Origin: Treponema sp. UBA7570
Lineage (GTDB): Bacteria; Spirochaetota; Spirochaetia; Treponematales; Treponemataceae
Length of the DNA: 31,864 nt
Direction: 5' to 3'
Assembly (NCBI GenBank): GCA_002477955.1
Contig: DLLE01000038.1
Coordinates: 14,389-46,252, forward strand
Part shown: piece by piece, positions 16,720 through 24,767 of the stretch
Layout of the letters: each line of letters starts with the position of its first letter
Position numbering within the stretch: position 1 is the first letter of the stretch
Translations under genes and position numbers: made by a program
Notes under the pieces: generated by a model
What the model was told of the DNA's origin: nothing
The model's input: the letters and a program-made list of their open reading frames with translations, nothing else
Database searches by the model: none

Positions 16720-17487
16720 CTAATTAAAAAAGAATCTTGCTTTTTCGAGTTCCTGTTCAAATTTTTCGTCAATTATCGGTGGATTTTCTGTAAAATATAG
16801 AATTTGCTGTAATTCTTCCTGGCTGTGAGCGCCCCAAACAGGAACTGCGGAATCAAATTGGCTAAAAAAACCCAGCGCAAGAGGAATATTCTGGACTACG
16901 CCACCACACAACGGCTGCATTGCAATAAAACCGACGTCTTTTTCGCGACAGTCAAGAACAAGTTCCTGAACTTCGATAGGACATAAAAGATTAAATGGAT
17001 ATTGCAAAGTTTCCCAGGGACCGTTTCCATTCAATAAATTGCGCGCCATATCAAAATTTTCAGTACAAATTCCAATATGGTGAATTATGCCTTGCTTTTT
17101 AAGGTTCAAAAGTTTTTCAACGATTTTATCCTCTCCTTCGCATTTTGGCAAAAAAGAAGGATTATCCAACTGGTAAAGGTCGATATAATCTGTTTTTAAG
17201 GCGGCAAGACTCAATTCAATATCACGGAAAAGCTCATCGTTATTAGAGGCTCGTGTTTTTGTTGCTATAAAAATATCTTTTCTAATTGCACCATGAAGGG
17301 CGCTTCCAAGACGTTTTTCGCTTTCTTCGCTTGTCCGCGACGTGTCAAAAAAATTTATTCCTCCTTCATAAGCGCTGCTTATAATTTGAGAAGCCTGCTT
17401 ATCGTCAGAAACATTTGCTAAAGCCATTGCTCCCAATGCGGTCCGGCTTACGAGAAGATTAGATTTTCCTAGGGCTACATAATCCAT
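16720..17487 (-). CDS. Aldo/keto-reductase-like protein lacking catalytic Tyr and His
   Basis: AKRs are NAD(P)H-dependent TIM-barrel oxidoreductases. This 255-residue protein keeps the barrel pattern: MDYVALGKSNLLVSRTALG at the start, GGINFFDTS, SEKRLGSAL, RKDIFIATKT, DYIDLYQLDNP, IHHIGICTEN and a late VPVWGAHS. Aligned with the usual D-Y-K-H tetrad, Asp (FFDTS) and Lys (ATKT) are present. The Tyr position in DTxxxYGxSE is Ser (DTSRTSEESE) and the YQLH His is Asp (YQLDN). The start at 17487 is chosen by homology; an upstream ATG at 17526 would add a hydrophobic 13-residue prefix and is nearer a GGAAA. It follows glyS on the same strand and may be cotranscribed. Substrate is unknown. Confidence 0.75.
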   Translation of the reverse strand: MDYVALGKSNLLVSRTALGAMALANVSDDKQASQIISSAYEGGINFFDTSRTSEESEKRLGSALHGAIRKDIFIATKTRASNNDELFRDIELSLAALKTDYIDLYQLDNPSFLPKCEGEDKIVEKLLNLKKQGIIHHIGICTENFDMARNLLNGNGPWETLQYPFNLLCPIEVQELVLDCREKDVGFIAMQPLCGGVVQNIPLALGFFSQFDSAVPVWGAHSQEELQQILYFTENPPIIDEKFEQELEKARFFFN

Positions 17488-17553
17488 AAAAACAGAAACA
17501 AAGGCTGTCAGAAAAACATAATTCAAAAAAATATTTTTCCGGCAGCCTATTTT

Positions 17554-19047
17554 TTAATCTCTTACAACAGGTTTGTAATTTTTAATTGCGTTAAAAAGGA
17601 AAGCGTGCAGGTCAGAGAGTTTTACTCTTTCCTGTTCCATTGAGTCGCGGAAGCGGACAGTAACAGTGTCAAAAAGTTCATTTGCAGAACCGTCTTCTTT
17701 CTTTTCGGTAATTGTATCGTAATCAACTGTTACACAGAAAGGAGTTCCAACTTCGTCCTGTCTGCGATAGCGTTTTCCAACTGTACCAGAAGTATCGAAA
17801 TCTGTAACAAAATCTTCTTTTAAAAGATGCTGAATTTCCTTTGCCTTTTCTGAAAGTCCGTCTTTTTTCATCAATGGAAGAACAGCAACTGTAACAGGAG
17901 CAAGACGAGGATCGAGATGAAGAACTGTGCGGTAGTCTTCTTTTCCGTCTTTTCCGACATTTTCTTCTTCGTAAGCTTCGCACAAGAACATGAGGAAATT
18001 GCGGTTAAGTCCAGCAGATGTTTCGATTACATAAGGAATGTATTTTTTGTTTCCGTCTTCCTGATCGATGTAAGACATATCTTTTTTAGAGAATGTCTGG
18101 TGCTGAGAAAGGTCAAAGTCTGTTCTTGAGTGAATGCCTTCAACTTCTTCAAAACCGATTGGAAATTTGTAAGTAACATCGTAAGCATCTTTTGCATAAT
18201 GCGCAAGTTTGTCGTGGTGATGCCACTTCAAGTGATTTTCTGCAATACCGTATTTAAGGTAGAATGCCCAGCGTTCTTTTCTCCAGCGTTCAAAAGTTTC
18301 ATCTTCTGTTCCTGGCTTACAGAAATATTCCATTTCCATCTGCTCAAACTCGCATGTACGGAAAATAAAGTTTTTAAAGATGATCTCGTTGCGGAAGGAT
18401 TTGCCAACCTGAGCAACGCCGAAAGGAATTTTCATACGGTTTGACTGCACAATGTTCTTAAAATCAGTAAAAATTCCCTGACAAGTTTCTGGGCGAAGAT
18501 AAATCAAATGACTTTCATCGGCAATCGGTCCCTGATATGTTTTGAACATAAGATTGAATTCGCGGACAGCCGTATATTTTCTGTTTTTTGAATGACAGGC
18601 AGGACAGTCGATGTTCGCATCGATATAAGCCTTCATTTCTTCGTGAGTCATTGTATCAACTGGTTTTCCAGGATCTTTGTCCGGATTTGCGGCGACAAAA
18701 TCTTCAATCAATTTATCTGCACGGTGGCGAGCCTGACATTCAAGACAGTCAACCATTGGGTCTGAAAAATGATCTACGTGGCCAGAAGCCTTCCATGTTG
18801 TGTGATGCTGGAAAATTGCAGAATCAAGACCAACAACATCATCGTGAAGCTGAGTCATTTCTTTCCACCACGCATTCTGAATATTGCGTTTAAAATCTAC
18901 ACCCAAAGGACCGTAATCCCAAGCACCAGCCTGACCGCCGTAAATTTCCGAAGCCTGATAAACAAAACCACGTCTTTTGCAGAGTGAAATGATTTTGTCG
19001 AGCGTACATGCATGCGGATCAACCGCAGTCTTTTCGTCTTTTGCCAT
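17554..19047 (-). CDS. glyS: Glycyl-tRNA synthetase, single-chain dimeric type
   Basis: This enzyme charges tRNA-Gly with glycine using ATP. The 497-residue product is the archaeal/Gram-positive style alpha2 enzyme, not the alpha2-beta2 GlyQ/GlyS type. It opens with the ISLCKRRGFVYQASEIYGG block and GAWDYGPLG. CxxC pairs (DCLEC and CPAC) likely bind zinc in the insertion. Class II motif 2 follows (GKSFRNEI...RTCEFEQMEMEYF). A GLNRNFLMFLCEAYEEE block and the C-terminal anticodon-binding domain (LAPVTVAVLPL to AFLFNAIKNYKP) complete it. AGGAG lies 6 nt before the ATG. A promoter is predicted at 19104-19132. I find no T-box in the 150-nt divergent spacer. The reductase-like gene follows after 66 nt. 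Confidence 0.96.
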   Translation of the reverse strand: MAKDEKTAVDPHACTLDKIISLCKRRGFVYQASEIYGGQAGAWDYGPLGVDFKRNIQNAWWKEMTQLHDDVVGLDSAIFQHHTTWKASGHVDHFSDPMVDCLECQARHRADKLIEDFVAANPDKDPGKPVDTMTHEEMKAYIDANIDCPACHSKNRKYTAVREFNLMFKTYQGPIADESHLIYLRPETCQGIFTDFKNIVQSNRMKIPFGVAQVGKSFRNEIIFKNFIFRTCEFEQMEMEYFCKPGTEDETFERWRKERWAFYLKYGIAENHLKWHHHDKLAHYAKDAYDVTYKFPIGFEEVEGIHSRTDFDLSQHQTFSKKDMSYIDQEDGNKKYIPYVIETSAGLNRNFLMFLCEAYEEENVGKDGKEDYRTVLHLDPRLAPVTVAVLPLMKKDGLSEKAKEIQHLLKEDFVTDFDTSGTVGKRYRRQDEVGTPFCVTVDYDTITEKKEDGSANELFDTVTVRFRDSMEQERVKLSDLHAFLFNAIKNYKPVVRD

Positions 19048-19103
19048 AATATCTCCTAATCCGTCACTGGCTTGCGACAGTTACTAAAAATATAATGAAA
19101 AAG

Positions 19104-19132
19104 ATTATATCACAAAATATTATAAGTGAAAA
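19104..19132 (-). promoter_or_regulatory. Putative glyS promoter
   Basis: On the - strand TTTTCA (19127-19132), a 17-nt spacer and a perfect TATAAT (19104-19109) point toward glyS. The roughly 50-nt leader carries the AGGAG ribosome site. Confidence 0.5.
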
Positions 19133-19167
19133 CATACATAGAACAGGCACAAAAACTCCAAAAGTAT

Positions 19168-19234
19168 TATAATTTTAAAATACGGTAAAATACCAGCATG
19201 AATAAAATGCTATTTTTTAATTTAATCCCGGAGG
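19168..19234 (+). promoter_or_regulatory. Putative -10 box and ribosome site of the porin-like gene
   Basis: A perfect TATAAT at 19168-19173 has no good -35 at 17-18 nt. GGAGG at 19230-19234 lies 8 nt before the ATG at 19243, which decides that start over an in-frame ATG at 19198. Confidence 0.45.
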
Positions 19235-19242
19235 AAAAACAA

Positions 19243-20610
19243 ATGAAGAAACTTTTAACAGTTTTATCTGCCGTAGTTTTTGGAACATCTGTTGCCAGCG
19301 CACAGGTTTTAAGTTCACAGCAGATGAAAAATACGGCTTGGATTGGTTTTGGAGCACCAATCGACGGCAGCGCGACATTTTACGGTTTTACAGATACTTT
19401 CCAGGCAAGGTTTGACCGCGGAAATTTTACTATTGAAGGCATGCTCAACTGGAGTTTTCTTGCAAATTACGACAACGAAGGCGATGTAGATAATTTCGTT
19501 TTTGGAACTTCAAACGGCAACCCTCTTTCTCTCAAATACGGCACAAGAGGAAGCTCTTCTTATTATGCAGGCGACAACACCTTGTCAAACGAAGCTCTTG
19601 CGGTTGCAGCTGCTACAGGCACAGTTCTGAATAATCAGGCAAATGTTTCAAATACAATTCAGGATTCTTACTATGTAAATTTTATCTGGCATCCTAAAAA
19701 GAATTTTGATATTGGCGTTGGAACAAAACTCAACTGGCAAGTAGGTCCGGCACCTCGTTACGGAAACTGGCTTTGGGAAGCAGACTCTCACGTTCGTCAG
19801 GGCGGTTTTTCAACATCTTATGACGACAGATCAGGCAGCTCATTCCAAACATCTTCCGAAGCAACCGGTTCTTATAAATTCAATGTTGATGCGCCAGGTT
19901 CTGCCGATGTCGTAGGATTTATTCCTTATGCAAACAAATACGCTAAACGTGCGCTTGGCGTGCGATACAATTACAATTCAAAAGACTTGAAATTTCAGGT
20001 CGGAGCCGCAATTCCAAATGGATTCAACACAGACGACCCTGCTATAAACCTTGGTATTCAAGTTGCGCCAACAAAATGGCTCAGCATTGCCGCAACACTC
20101 GAAGGAGCATTTGAAGAAAAGGCAAATTTCTATTCGGGCGCTACAATCGGAGCTGAAAACTTTGTTCTTGACCTTTACATTGCAGCAGATTCGCTTTTTT
20201 CTGACGCTGAGAATGACGAAGCTTACGGCGCAGGAGCCGCAATCAACTTTATAATTCCAAACACAAAGCTCAATCTCCGCCCGGAAATCGGCTTAAACTT
20301 CTTTGAAAATAGCCATTACGATTTTGCATGGTACACAGGAGCAACACTTTCGTTTGCAATTAACAACAAAACAGGATTCAATTTATGGGGTTCTTGGGCA
20401 CAAGGCTCAAAAGACGACCGCTGGGCTGATTACAAAGTTTCAAAAGACTGGAACGGCGGCCATGTTTTAAATCTCCGCCCTGAGCTTACATACGATTTTT
20501 CAAAAAATACAACTTTTGCAGTTTATGCTGACTTTGAGCAGAGAACTTCATTTGACGGTGAAAACCGCAGATGTTGGTCAAGCGGTGTATTTATGACATA
20601 CATTTTCTAA
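19243..20610 (+). CDS. Outer-membrane beta-barrel (porin-like) protein
   Basis: The 455-residue protein starts with a clear signal peptide (MKKLLTVLSAVVFGTSVASA, cleavage before QVLSS). It then shows alternating hydrophobic/aromatic strands throughout (TIEGMLNWSFLANY, YYVNFIWHPKKNFDIGVGTK, NLRPELTYDF, TTFAVYADFEQ) and ends in a terminal Phe (VFMTYIF), the usual barrel end signal. There is no lipobox. I do not recognise a named family; it does not look like a Tpr/Msp protein. GGAGG spaced 8 nt from the ATG is the strongest ribosome site in the window, fitting an abundant surface protein. It is monocistronic, between its own -10 and the terminator at 20694. What it transports is unknown. Confidence 0.8.
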   Translation: MKKLLTVLSAVVFGTSVASAQVLSSQQMKNTAWIGFGAPIDGSATFYGFTDTFQARFDRGNFTIEGMLNWSFLANYDNEGDVDNFVFGTSNGNPLSLKYGTRGSSSYYAGDNTLSNEALAVAAATGTVLNNQANVSNTIQDSYYVNFIWHPKKNFDIGVGTKLNWQVGPAPRYGNWLWEADSHVRQGGFSTSYDDRSGSSFQTSSEATGSYKFNVDAPGSADVVGFIPYANKYAKRALGVRYNYNSKDLKFQVGAAIPNGFNTDDPAINLGIQVAPTKWLSIAATLEGAFEEKANFYSGATIGAENFVLDLYIAADSLFSDAENDEAYGAGAAINFIIPNTKLNLRPEIGLNFFENSHYDFAWYTGATLSFAINNKTGFNLWGSWAQGSKDDRWADYKVSKDWNGGHVLNLRPELTYDFSKNTTFAVYADFEQRTSFDGENRRCWSSGVFMTYIF

Positions 20611-20693
20611 AAAAATATTTTTCATACTATCATTTCGGATTTAAGCCGGCAAAAAAAACTGTCTTCAAATTCGGAAGATAAATTTTAATAAAG

Positions 20694-20725
20694 TGCCTGT
20701 GCTTTTTTGCGCAGGCATTTTCTTT
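20694..20725 (+). terminator. Terminator between convergent porin-like and TIGR02757 genes
   Basis: TGCCTGTGC (20694-20702)/GCGCAGGCA (20709-20717) pairs over 9 positions including one G-U, with a TTTTTT loop and a following TTTTCTTT. On the - strand the stem is followed by CTTTATT, so it could also stop the opposing transcript. It overlaps the last codon of the - strand gene. Confidence 0.8.
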
Positions 20726-21521
20726 AATTGTCAACGCCAAGACCAAAAAGAGCAAAATCTCCGCGCGCAGGATCCCCTGGAAAATACTCATTCATTTTTT
20801 TTGAAAGTGCAACAGCGGTTTTTAAGTTTGCAGAAGGAATTTTTCCAGAAGAAGTTTTTTCGATAAGTGAAAATTTTACGGCTTCCTGCATTACGTGAGT
20901 GTCCAATGGAATTAAAAGCCTGTTTTTGTCGTACCAGTTCCATAAGCCTAAATCAACTGGCGAGTTTTCGCGGACCATCCACCTTAAAAACATATTCAAC
21001 TTTTTCGCGGCTCCATTTTTTGAGCGGCATATCAAAGCACATTCACCGCAAAAACTCTCGGCAATGACAGAATGAAGAAAAATCTCTTCTTTATTCTGAA
21101 TATTTTCAATTGAATTTTCCCATTTTCCCTTAAAGAATTCGCCTAAAGTTTCTTTTTGACTTAAAAAAATCTGCAAATTCCTAAAAAAATTCTTCATATC
21201 ACAAAAAGTGTACATTCTGTAAAATGACTTTTTGCTTTCATCAAAAAATTTCTCATATTCCCCGTCCAAAATCCATTGCGCCGGAGTTTTTTTTGATTCT
21301 TTTATCATATCGAGAATAATTTGAATATGGGAAAGAATCTGATCCCGCCTTCCAAATGCTAGATTTGCCGACAAAAAAGCGACAATTTCCGCATCTCTGA
21401 CAGTTCCACCATTTTTAGGCGAAAATTTATGCATAAACTGCGATGGATCTTTTTGCAAAAATTGAGAAGTTTCGTATTTGTCAGCAAGTAAAATGATTCT
21501 TTGTTTTAAGGACAGGCACAT
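20724..21521 (-). CDS. TIGR02757 / DUF2400 family protein
   Basis: This conserved bacterial protein has no proven function that I know of. Hallmarks are visible in order: KDPSQFMHKFS, VRDAEIVAFLSANLAFGRRDQIL, LNMFLRWMVR, SPVDLGLW, LLIPLDTHVMQEA and the closing GDFALFGLGV. The arrangement recalls helix-hairpin-helix DNA glycosylase folds, but I see no catalytic motif to support a repair role. It is soluble, 265 residues from ATG 21521. A TTG at 21560 would give 278 residues and sits 7 nt after TTAAAA with TTGGTA 17 nt farther up, so that start also deserves attention. It is convergent with the porin-like gene and lies downstream of the OmpA gene. Confidence 0.85.
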   Translation of the reverse strand: MCLSLKQRIILLADKYETSQFLQKDPSQFMHKFSPKNGGTVRDAEIVAFLSANLAFGRRDQILSHIQIILDMIKESKKTPAQWILDGEYEKFFDESKKSFYRMYTFCDMKNFFRNLQIFLSQKETLGEFFKGKWENSIENIQNKEEIFLHSVIAESFCGECALICRSKNGAAKKLNMFLRWMVRENSPVDLGLWNWYDKNRLLIPLDTHVMQEAVKFSLIEKTSSGKIPSANLKTAVALSKKMNEYFPGDPARGDFALFGLGVDN

Positions 21522-21573
21522 TTTTGTAATTTTTTCAGAAAAAAACGGACTGCCAAACAAGTTCGATTTTTAA

Positions 21574-21604
21574 CAGCGATTGGCTTTTTTTACCAAAATC
21601 GCTG
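21574..21604 (-). terminator. Hairpin after the FlgD-Ig/OmpA gene
   Basis: CAGCGATTGG (21574-21583) pairs with CCAAAATCGCTG (21593-21604), leaving a two-base bulge. It lies 45 nt past the OmpA stop on the - strand and is followed by TTAAAAATC rather than a pure T-run. It could be a weak terminator; it also overlaps the possible promoter of the next gene. Confidence 0.45.
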
Positions 21605-21648
21605 CAAGTCTTGCTTTTTAACAAGCCCGTTTTTTACAAGTTTAAATT

Positions 21649-24600
21649 TTATTTGTTAAGAATGAATTCAACACGGCGGTTTTTCCACCAGTTGTCTTTG
21701 TCGCTTCTTGCAACAACTGGCTGACTTCCGCCACGGCCAACAGCTGTAAGCCGGGCAGAATCTACTCCGTTTTTCCTGAGCTGTTCTTTTACAAACTCTG
21801 CACGTTCCTGAGAAAGAGGTTTAAGAGCTTTTCCATACTGTACAGTATCTTGAGTTTCTTCCGCTTCAGTTCCAGAAACGTTGTTTGCGTGGCCTTCGAT
21901 TGTTACAGTGTAGTTTTTGAATTTGTTCAAAATTTCTGCAATTCTCTTAAGAACGCGTTCGTTGTTTGACTTTTGAGCAAGTGTAATTCCGCCCTTTATT
22001 TCATCTTCGGTCTTAAAGTCTGCTGCGTCTGAACGGAATATGATTGATGGAACTGCCATCTTGAGAACATCGCCAACACGGATTACAAGAACGTCTACGC
22101 TAATTTTTCCTTCTACAGTACTTGTCATGCCGAGAGTGTCGGTTGCTGTAAATACATAAGGATAATCCATTGCAGACTGAACAAGTTCACCGTTATTTCC
22201 GCGTCCGTCCCAAACAAGCCGTTCTGTAATCGTTGATTTTCCGTTTACAGACCAGAATGTTTTTCCGTTTTCTGGATCTTTTACGACAAATGACCAATTC
22301 TTTAGCGGAACAGTGCTGTTTCCTTTTAGCTGAATGTAAAGGTCATCGTCTTCGCCGTCATTGTCTGGAGAGAAATAGCGAGGCGCTGTTTTTACAGAAA
22401 GCTGAGGTGGAGTTACAGTACATATAAATGCAGATGAAACGGCATTTACGAGATTTCCCTTTTCGTAAGAAATTGAAAGATTCCCGGTAAATACGCCTTC
22501 GACAACTTTTCCGTCAGCATCGTTTCCGTCCCAATTTATTACGGCTGGCAAATCTTTTGACTGCTCACTTGTCCACTGTCTTACAACCTTGCCTTCTGCG
22601 CTTGTAATTGCAAATTTCCATTCAGAAATTCCATCCACAACGCTCGTTCTTACTGTAAATTTCTGAAGATCGGCAATTCCATCCCCGTTTGGAGCAAAAT
22701 ATTCAAGATCAGCAGTTAAATAAGCCTTTGTTTCGCGCTTGTCAACTTTTAGACCGGCAATTTCTGCATCGGCACGGTTTCCAGCGGCATCAACCGAAGC
22801 AAATACAATCTTGTAAAGACCGTCCGCAACCTTGTTTCCGCTGCCGTCCGTTCCATCCCATTCGAAATTCGGAACACTGCCCTTCCATTCGTAAGATTTT
22901 ACAACATCGGCTTTTGAATCAACAATTTTTGCAGTCCATTTCTCTTCATAAGATGAATTTGCAGTTACAGGAACAATATCTCTGTTTCCATCACCGTCTG
23001 GAGAGAATACTGTATAAGGAACAGAAATTTCGATTGAAGGCGCAATGCTGTCAATTGTAAACGGCTGGCTTGAAGCAGAAGCCTCGGAACCGTTTTTAGA
23101 TTTTACAGAAAGCTTTGCAGAATAACTTCCGTCTACACAGCGGCTTCCGTTCGAGGCAAGACCGTTCCATTTTATTTCTGAAGGAAGAGATTTTTGTGCA
23201 TTCTGAGCCCAAACCAGTTCTCCGTTTTCGCCATGAATTTCAAGAGAATAATGCTCTACTTCTCCGCTCTTTACAACAGGAACAAATTTTACGCTTGCCG
23301 AAGCCGGATTGAAAGAGGCCGGGCTTACAGTAAGAATAAGCTCGGTTTTGCTTGTATCAAGCGCAAAGTGAGGAGATTCAATTTTTGTTGAATTTCCTGC
23401 GGCATCGTTTGCAGTCAAAACGTATTTATAATTTCCGTCTTTTGAAAGAATATTTTTTGAATCAAGTCCGTCCCAGCTTAATTTTTCCGGCAAATATGAA
23501 CCAAATTCAAACTTCTTTACAGCATTTCCATCTAAATCTAAAATTGTTCCTGTCCAGTCCGAAACCGGCGAAAGAGAATTGCTTACTGTTGCCTGTGCAA
23601 TTTCGAGCAAATCAAGATTGCCATCTCCGTCTGGAGAGAATGTTGAATTCTTTATTGTTACAGTCGCGCTTGGAGCAGTATTGTCGAGCGTGAATACAGG
23701 CGACCTTAAAGGATCTGGTTCAAAACCGTTGAGATATTTTGCAGTAACCTTCGCATAATAAGTTCCTTCTGGCGCAACCTGTTCAGAGTCAGTTTTTCCG
23801 TCAAATTCAATATTTTCCGGAGGATTGTCAGTTCCCGAATAAATGCGGATCGCGTCTCCATTTTTGTCTTCGATTGCAACTTTCCATTCAACTAGTTTGT
23901 TTCCTGTTTTTGCCTGATTTGGAGCGGGAATTTTTACATTGAATAAAACAGTATCGTTTACACCGTCGCCATTTGGAGAAAAATATCTGTTTCCGCTGAG
24001 AGTAATATTTACAGCAGGTTTTTCTGCGGAATAAATGATATTTGAAATTATAGCTGGCGCAGAAACGTTTCCTGCACGGTCTGTCGCAGTAATTCTGTAA
24101 GAATAAACTCCGTCTTTTACAAAAACGCCGTTGTCGTCAGTTCCAGCCCAATCAAATTTCAGAGGTTCGCTTTCTGTCCATTTAAACACGCGTACAGGAA
24201 CTCCAACAGAATCATAAAAAGTTCCATTCCATAAATCTTCAAGTGAACCAGACTGTCTTATTGTAAGAACAGATTTTGCTCCTTCACCAAAGATTTTTGC
24301 ATCCTGGCTTGGCTGAACAAGCTCAATTTCTGGCGCAGTATTGTCAACAATTACGACAAATTCTCTTGTAGAAGCAGTGTTTTGATTGTCGTCTGTTGCG
24401 CTGAAAGAATAGTAATATGTTCCGTCTGGAGCAGTTTCGCCGTTGTCCATAACACCGTTCCAAACTACAGTTTCTGGAATTGTTACACCAGTTTTTGGAG
24501 CAACAAGCTGCTTAAAAAATTTTTTTAGTCCAAGTTTTTCCGGACGTTTTTCTTTATTGCCGATTGTACGGACAACTTCGCCTTTTTCGTTTTTTACTGT

Positions 24601-24765
24601 AAAACTCCATTCGGTCACATAGCGTTTTTCTTTTATCTGAAGAGGAACTTCAAGAACATCCTGAACGCCATCATTGTTTGGAGAAATATAAACAGGGCCT
24701 TTTTCTGCAAAAACCGAAGCTGAAAAAGCAAGTGCCAATGCCGCAAAAAAATATCTTTTATTCAT
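21649..24765 (-). CDS. Exported protein with repeated FlgD-Ig-like modules and a C-terminal OmpA domain
   Basis: The 1038-residue protein has a signal peptide (MNKRYFFAALALAFSASVFA). Seven to eight tandem modules of about 100-130 residues follow, resembling FlgD-type Ig domains. Most open with a SPNGDGVND-like motif (SPNNDGVQD, SPNGDGVND, SPDGDGNLD, SPDGDGNRD, APNGDGIAD, SPDNDGEDD) and contain a W-(N/D)-G-x-D-x-x-G turn; two modules have lost the opening motif. Aspartate spacing suggests Ca2+ binding (inference). The final 150 residues are an OmpA-like peptidoglycan-binding domain (LSQERAEFVKEQL, GRGGSQP, NRRVEF), with the usual GHTDxxG Asp reading Asn (GHANNVSG). ATG 24765 has GGGGAG 10 nt upstream. 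The upstream barrel gene ends 2 nt before it, so both are cotranscribed and may form an outer-membrane-to-cell-wall assembly. Confidence 0.85.
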   Translation of the reverse strand: MNKRYFFAALALAFSASVFAEKGPVYISPNNDGVQDVLEVPLQIKEKRYVTEWSFTVKNEKGEVVRTIGNKEKRPEKLGLKKFFKQLVAPKTGVTIPETVVWNGVMDNGETAPDGTYYYSFSATDDNQNTASTREFVVIVDNTAPEIELVQPSQDAKIFGEGAKSVLTIRQSGSLEDLWNGTFYDSVGVPVRVFKWTESEPLKFDWAGTDDNGVFVKDGVYSYRITATDRAGNVSAPAIISNIIYSAEKPAVNITLSGNRYFSPNGDGVNDTVLFNVKIPAPNQAKTGNKLVEWKVAIEDKNGDAIRIYSGTDNPPENIEFDGKTDSEQVAPEGTYYAKVTAKYLNGFEPDPLRSPVFTLDNTAPSATVTIKNSTFSPDGDGNLDLLEIAQATVSNSLSPVSDWTGTILDLDGNAVKKFEFGSYLPEKLSWDGLDSKNILSKDGNYKYVLTANDAAGNSTKIESPHFALDTSKTELILTVSPASFNPASASVKFVPVVKSGEVEHYSLEIHGENGELVWAQNAQKSLPSEIKWNGLASNGSRCVDGSYSAKLSVKSKNGSEASASSQPFTIDSIAPSIEISVPYTVFSPDGDGNRDIVPVTANSSYEEKWTAKIVDSKADVVKSYEWKGSVPNFEWDGTDGSGNKVADGLYKIVFASVDAAGNRADAEIAGLKVDKRETKAYLTADLEYFAPNGDGIADLQKFTVRTSVVDGISEWKFAITSAEGKVVRQWTSEQSKDLPAVINWDGNDADGKVVEGVFTGNLSISYEKGNLVNAVSSAFICTVTPPQLSVKTAPRYFSPDNDGEDDDLYIQLKGNSTVPLKNWSFVVKDPENGKTFWSVNGKSTITERLVWDGRGNNGELVQSAMDYPYVFTATDTLGMTSTVEGKISVDVLVIRVGDVLKMAVPSIIFRSDAADFKTEDEIKGGITLAQKSNNERVLKRIAEILNKFKNYTVTIEGHANNVSGTEAEETQDTVQYGKALKPLSQERAEFVKEQLRKNGVDSARLTAVGRGGSQPVVARSDKDNWWKNRRVEFILNK

Positions 24766-24767
24766 AA

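Noticed and set aside
19048..19197. T-box or other riboswitch in front of glyS
   Set aside because: The leader is only about 50 nt, with no T-box sequence or specifier-like stem; only a promoter and ribosome site are visible.
22689..23060. Open frames on + opposite the FlgD-Ig/OmpA gene
   Set aside because: Gln/Arg/Leu-rich shadow translations of a repetitive gene; no family similarity or start signals.
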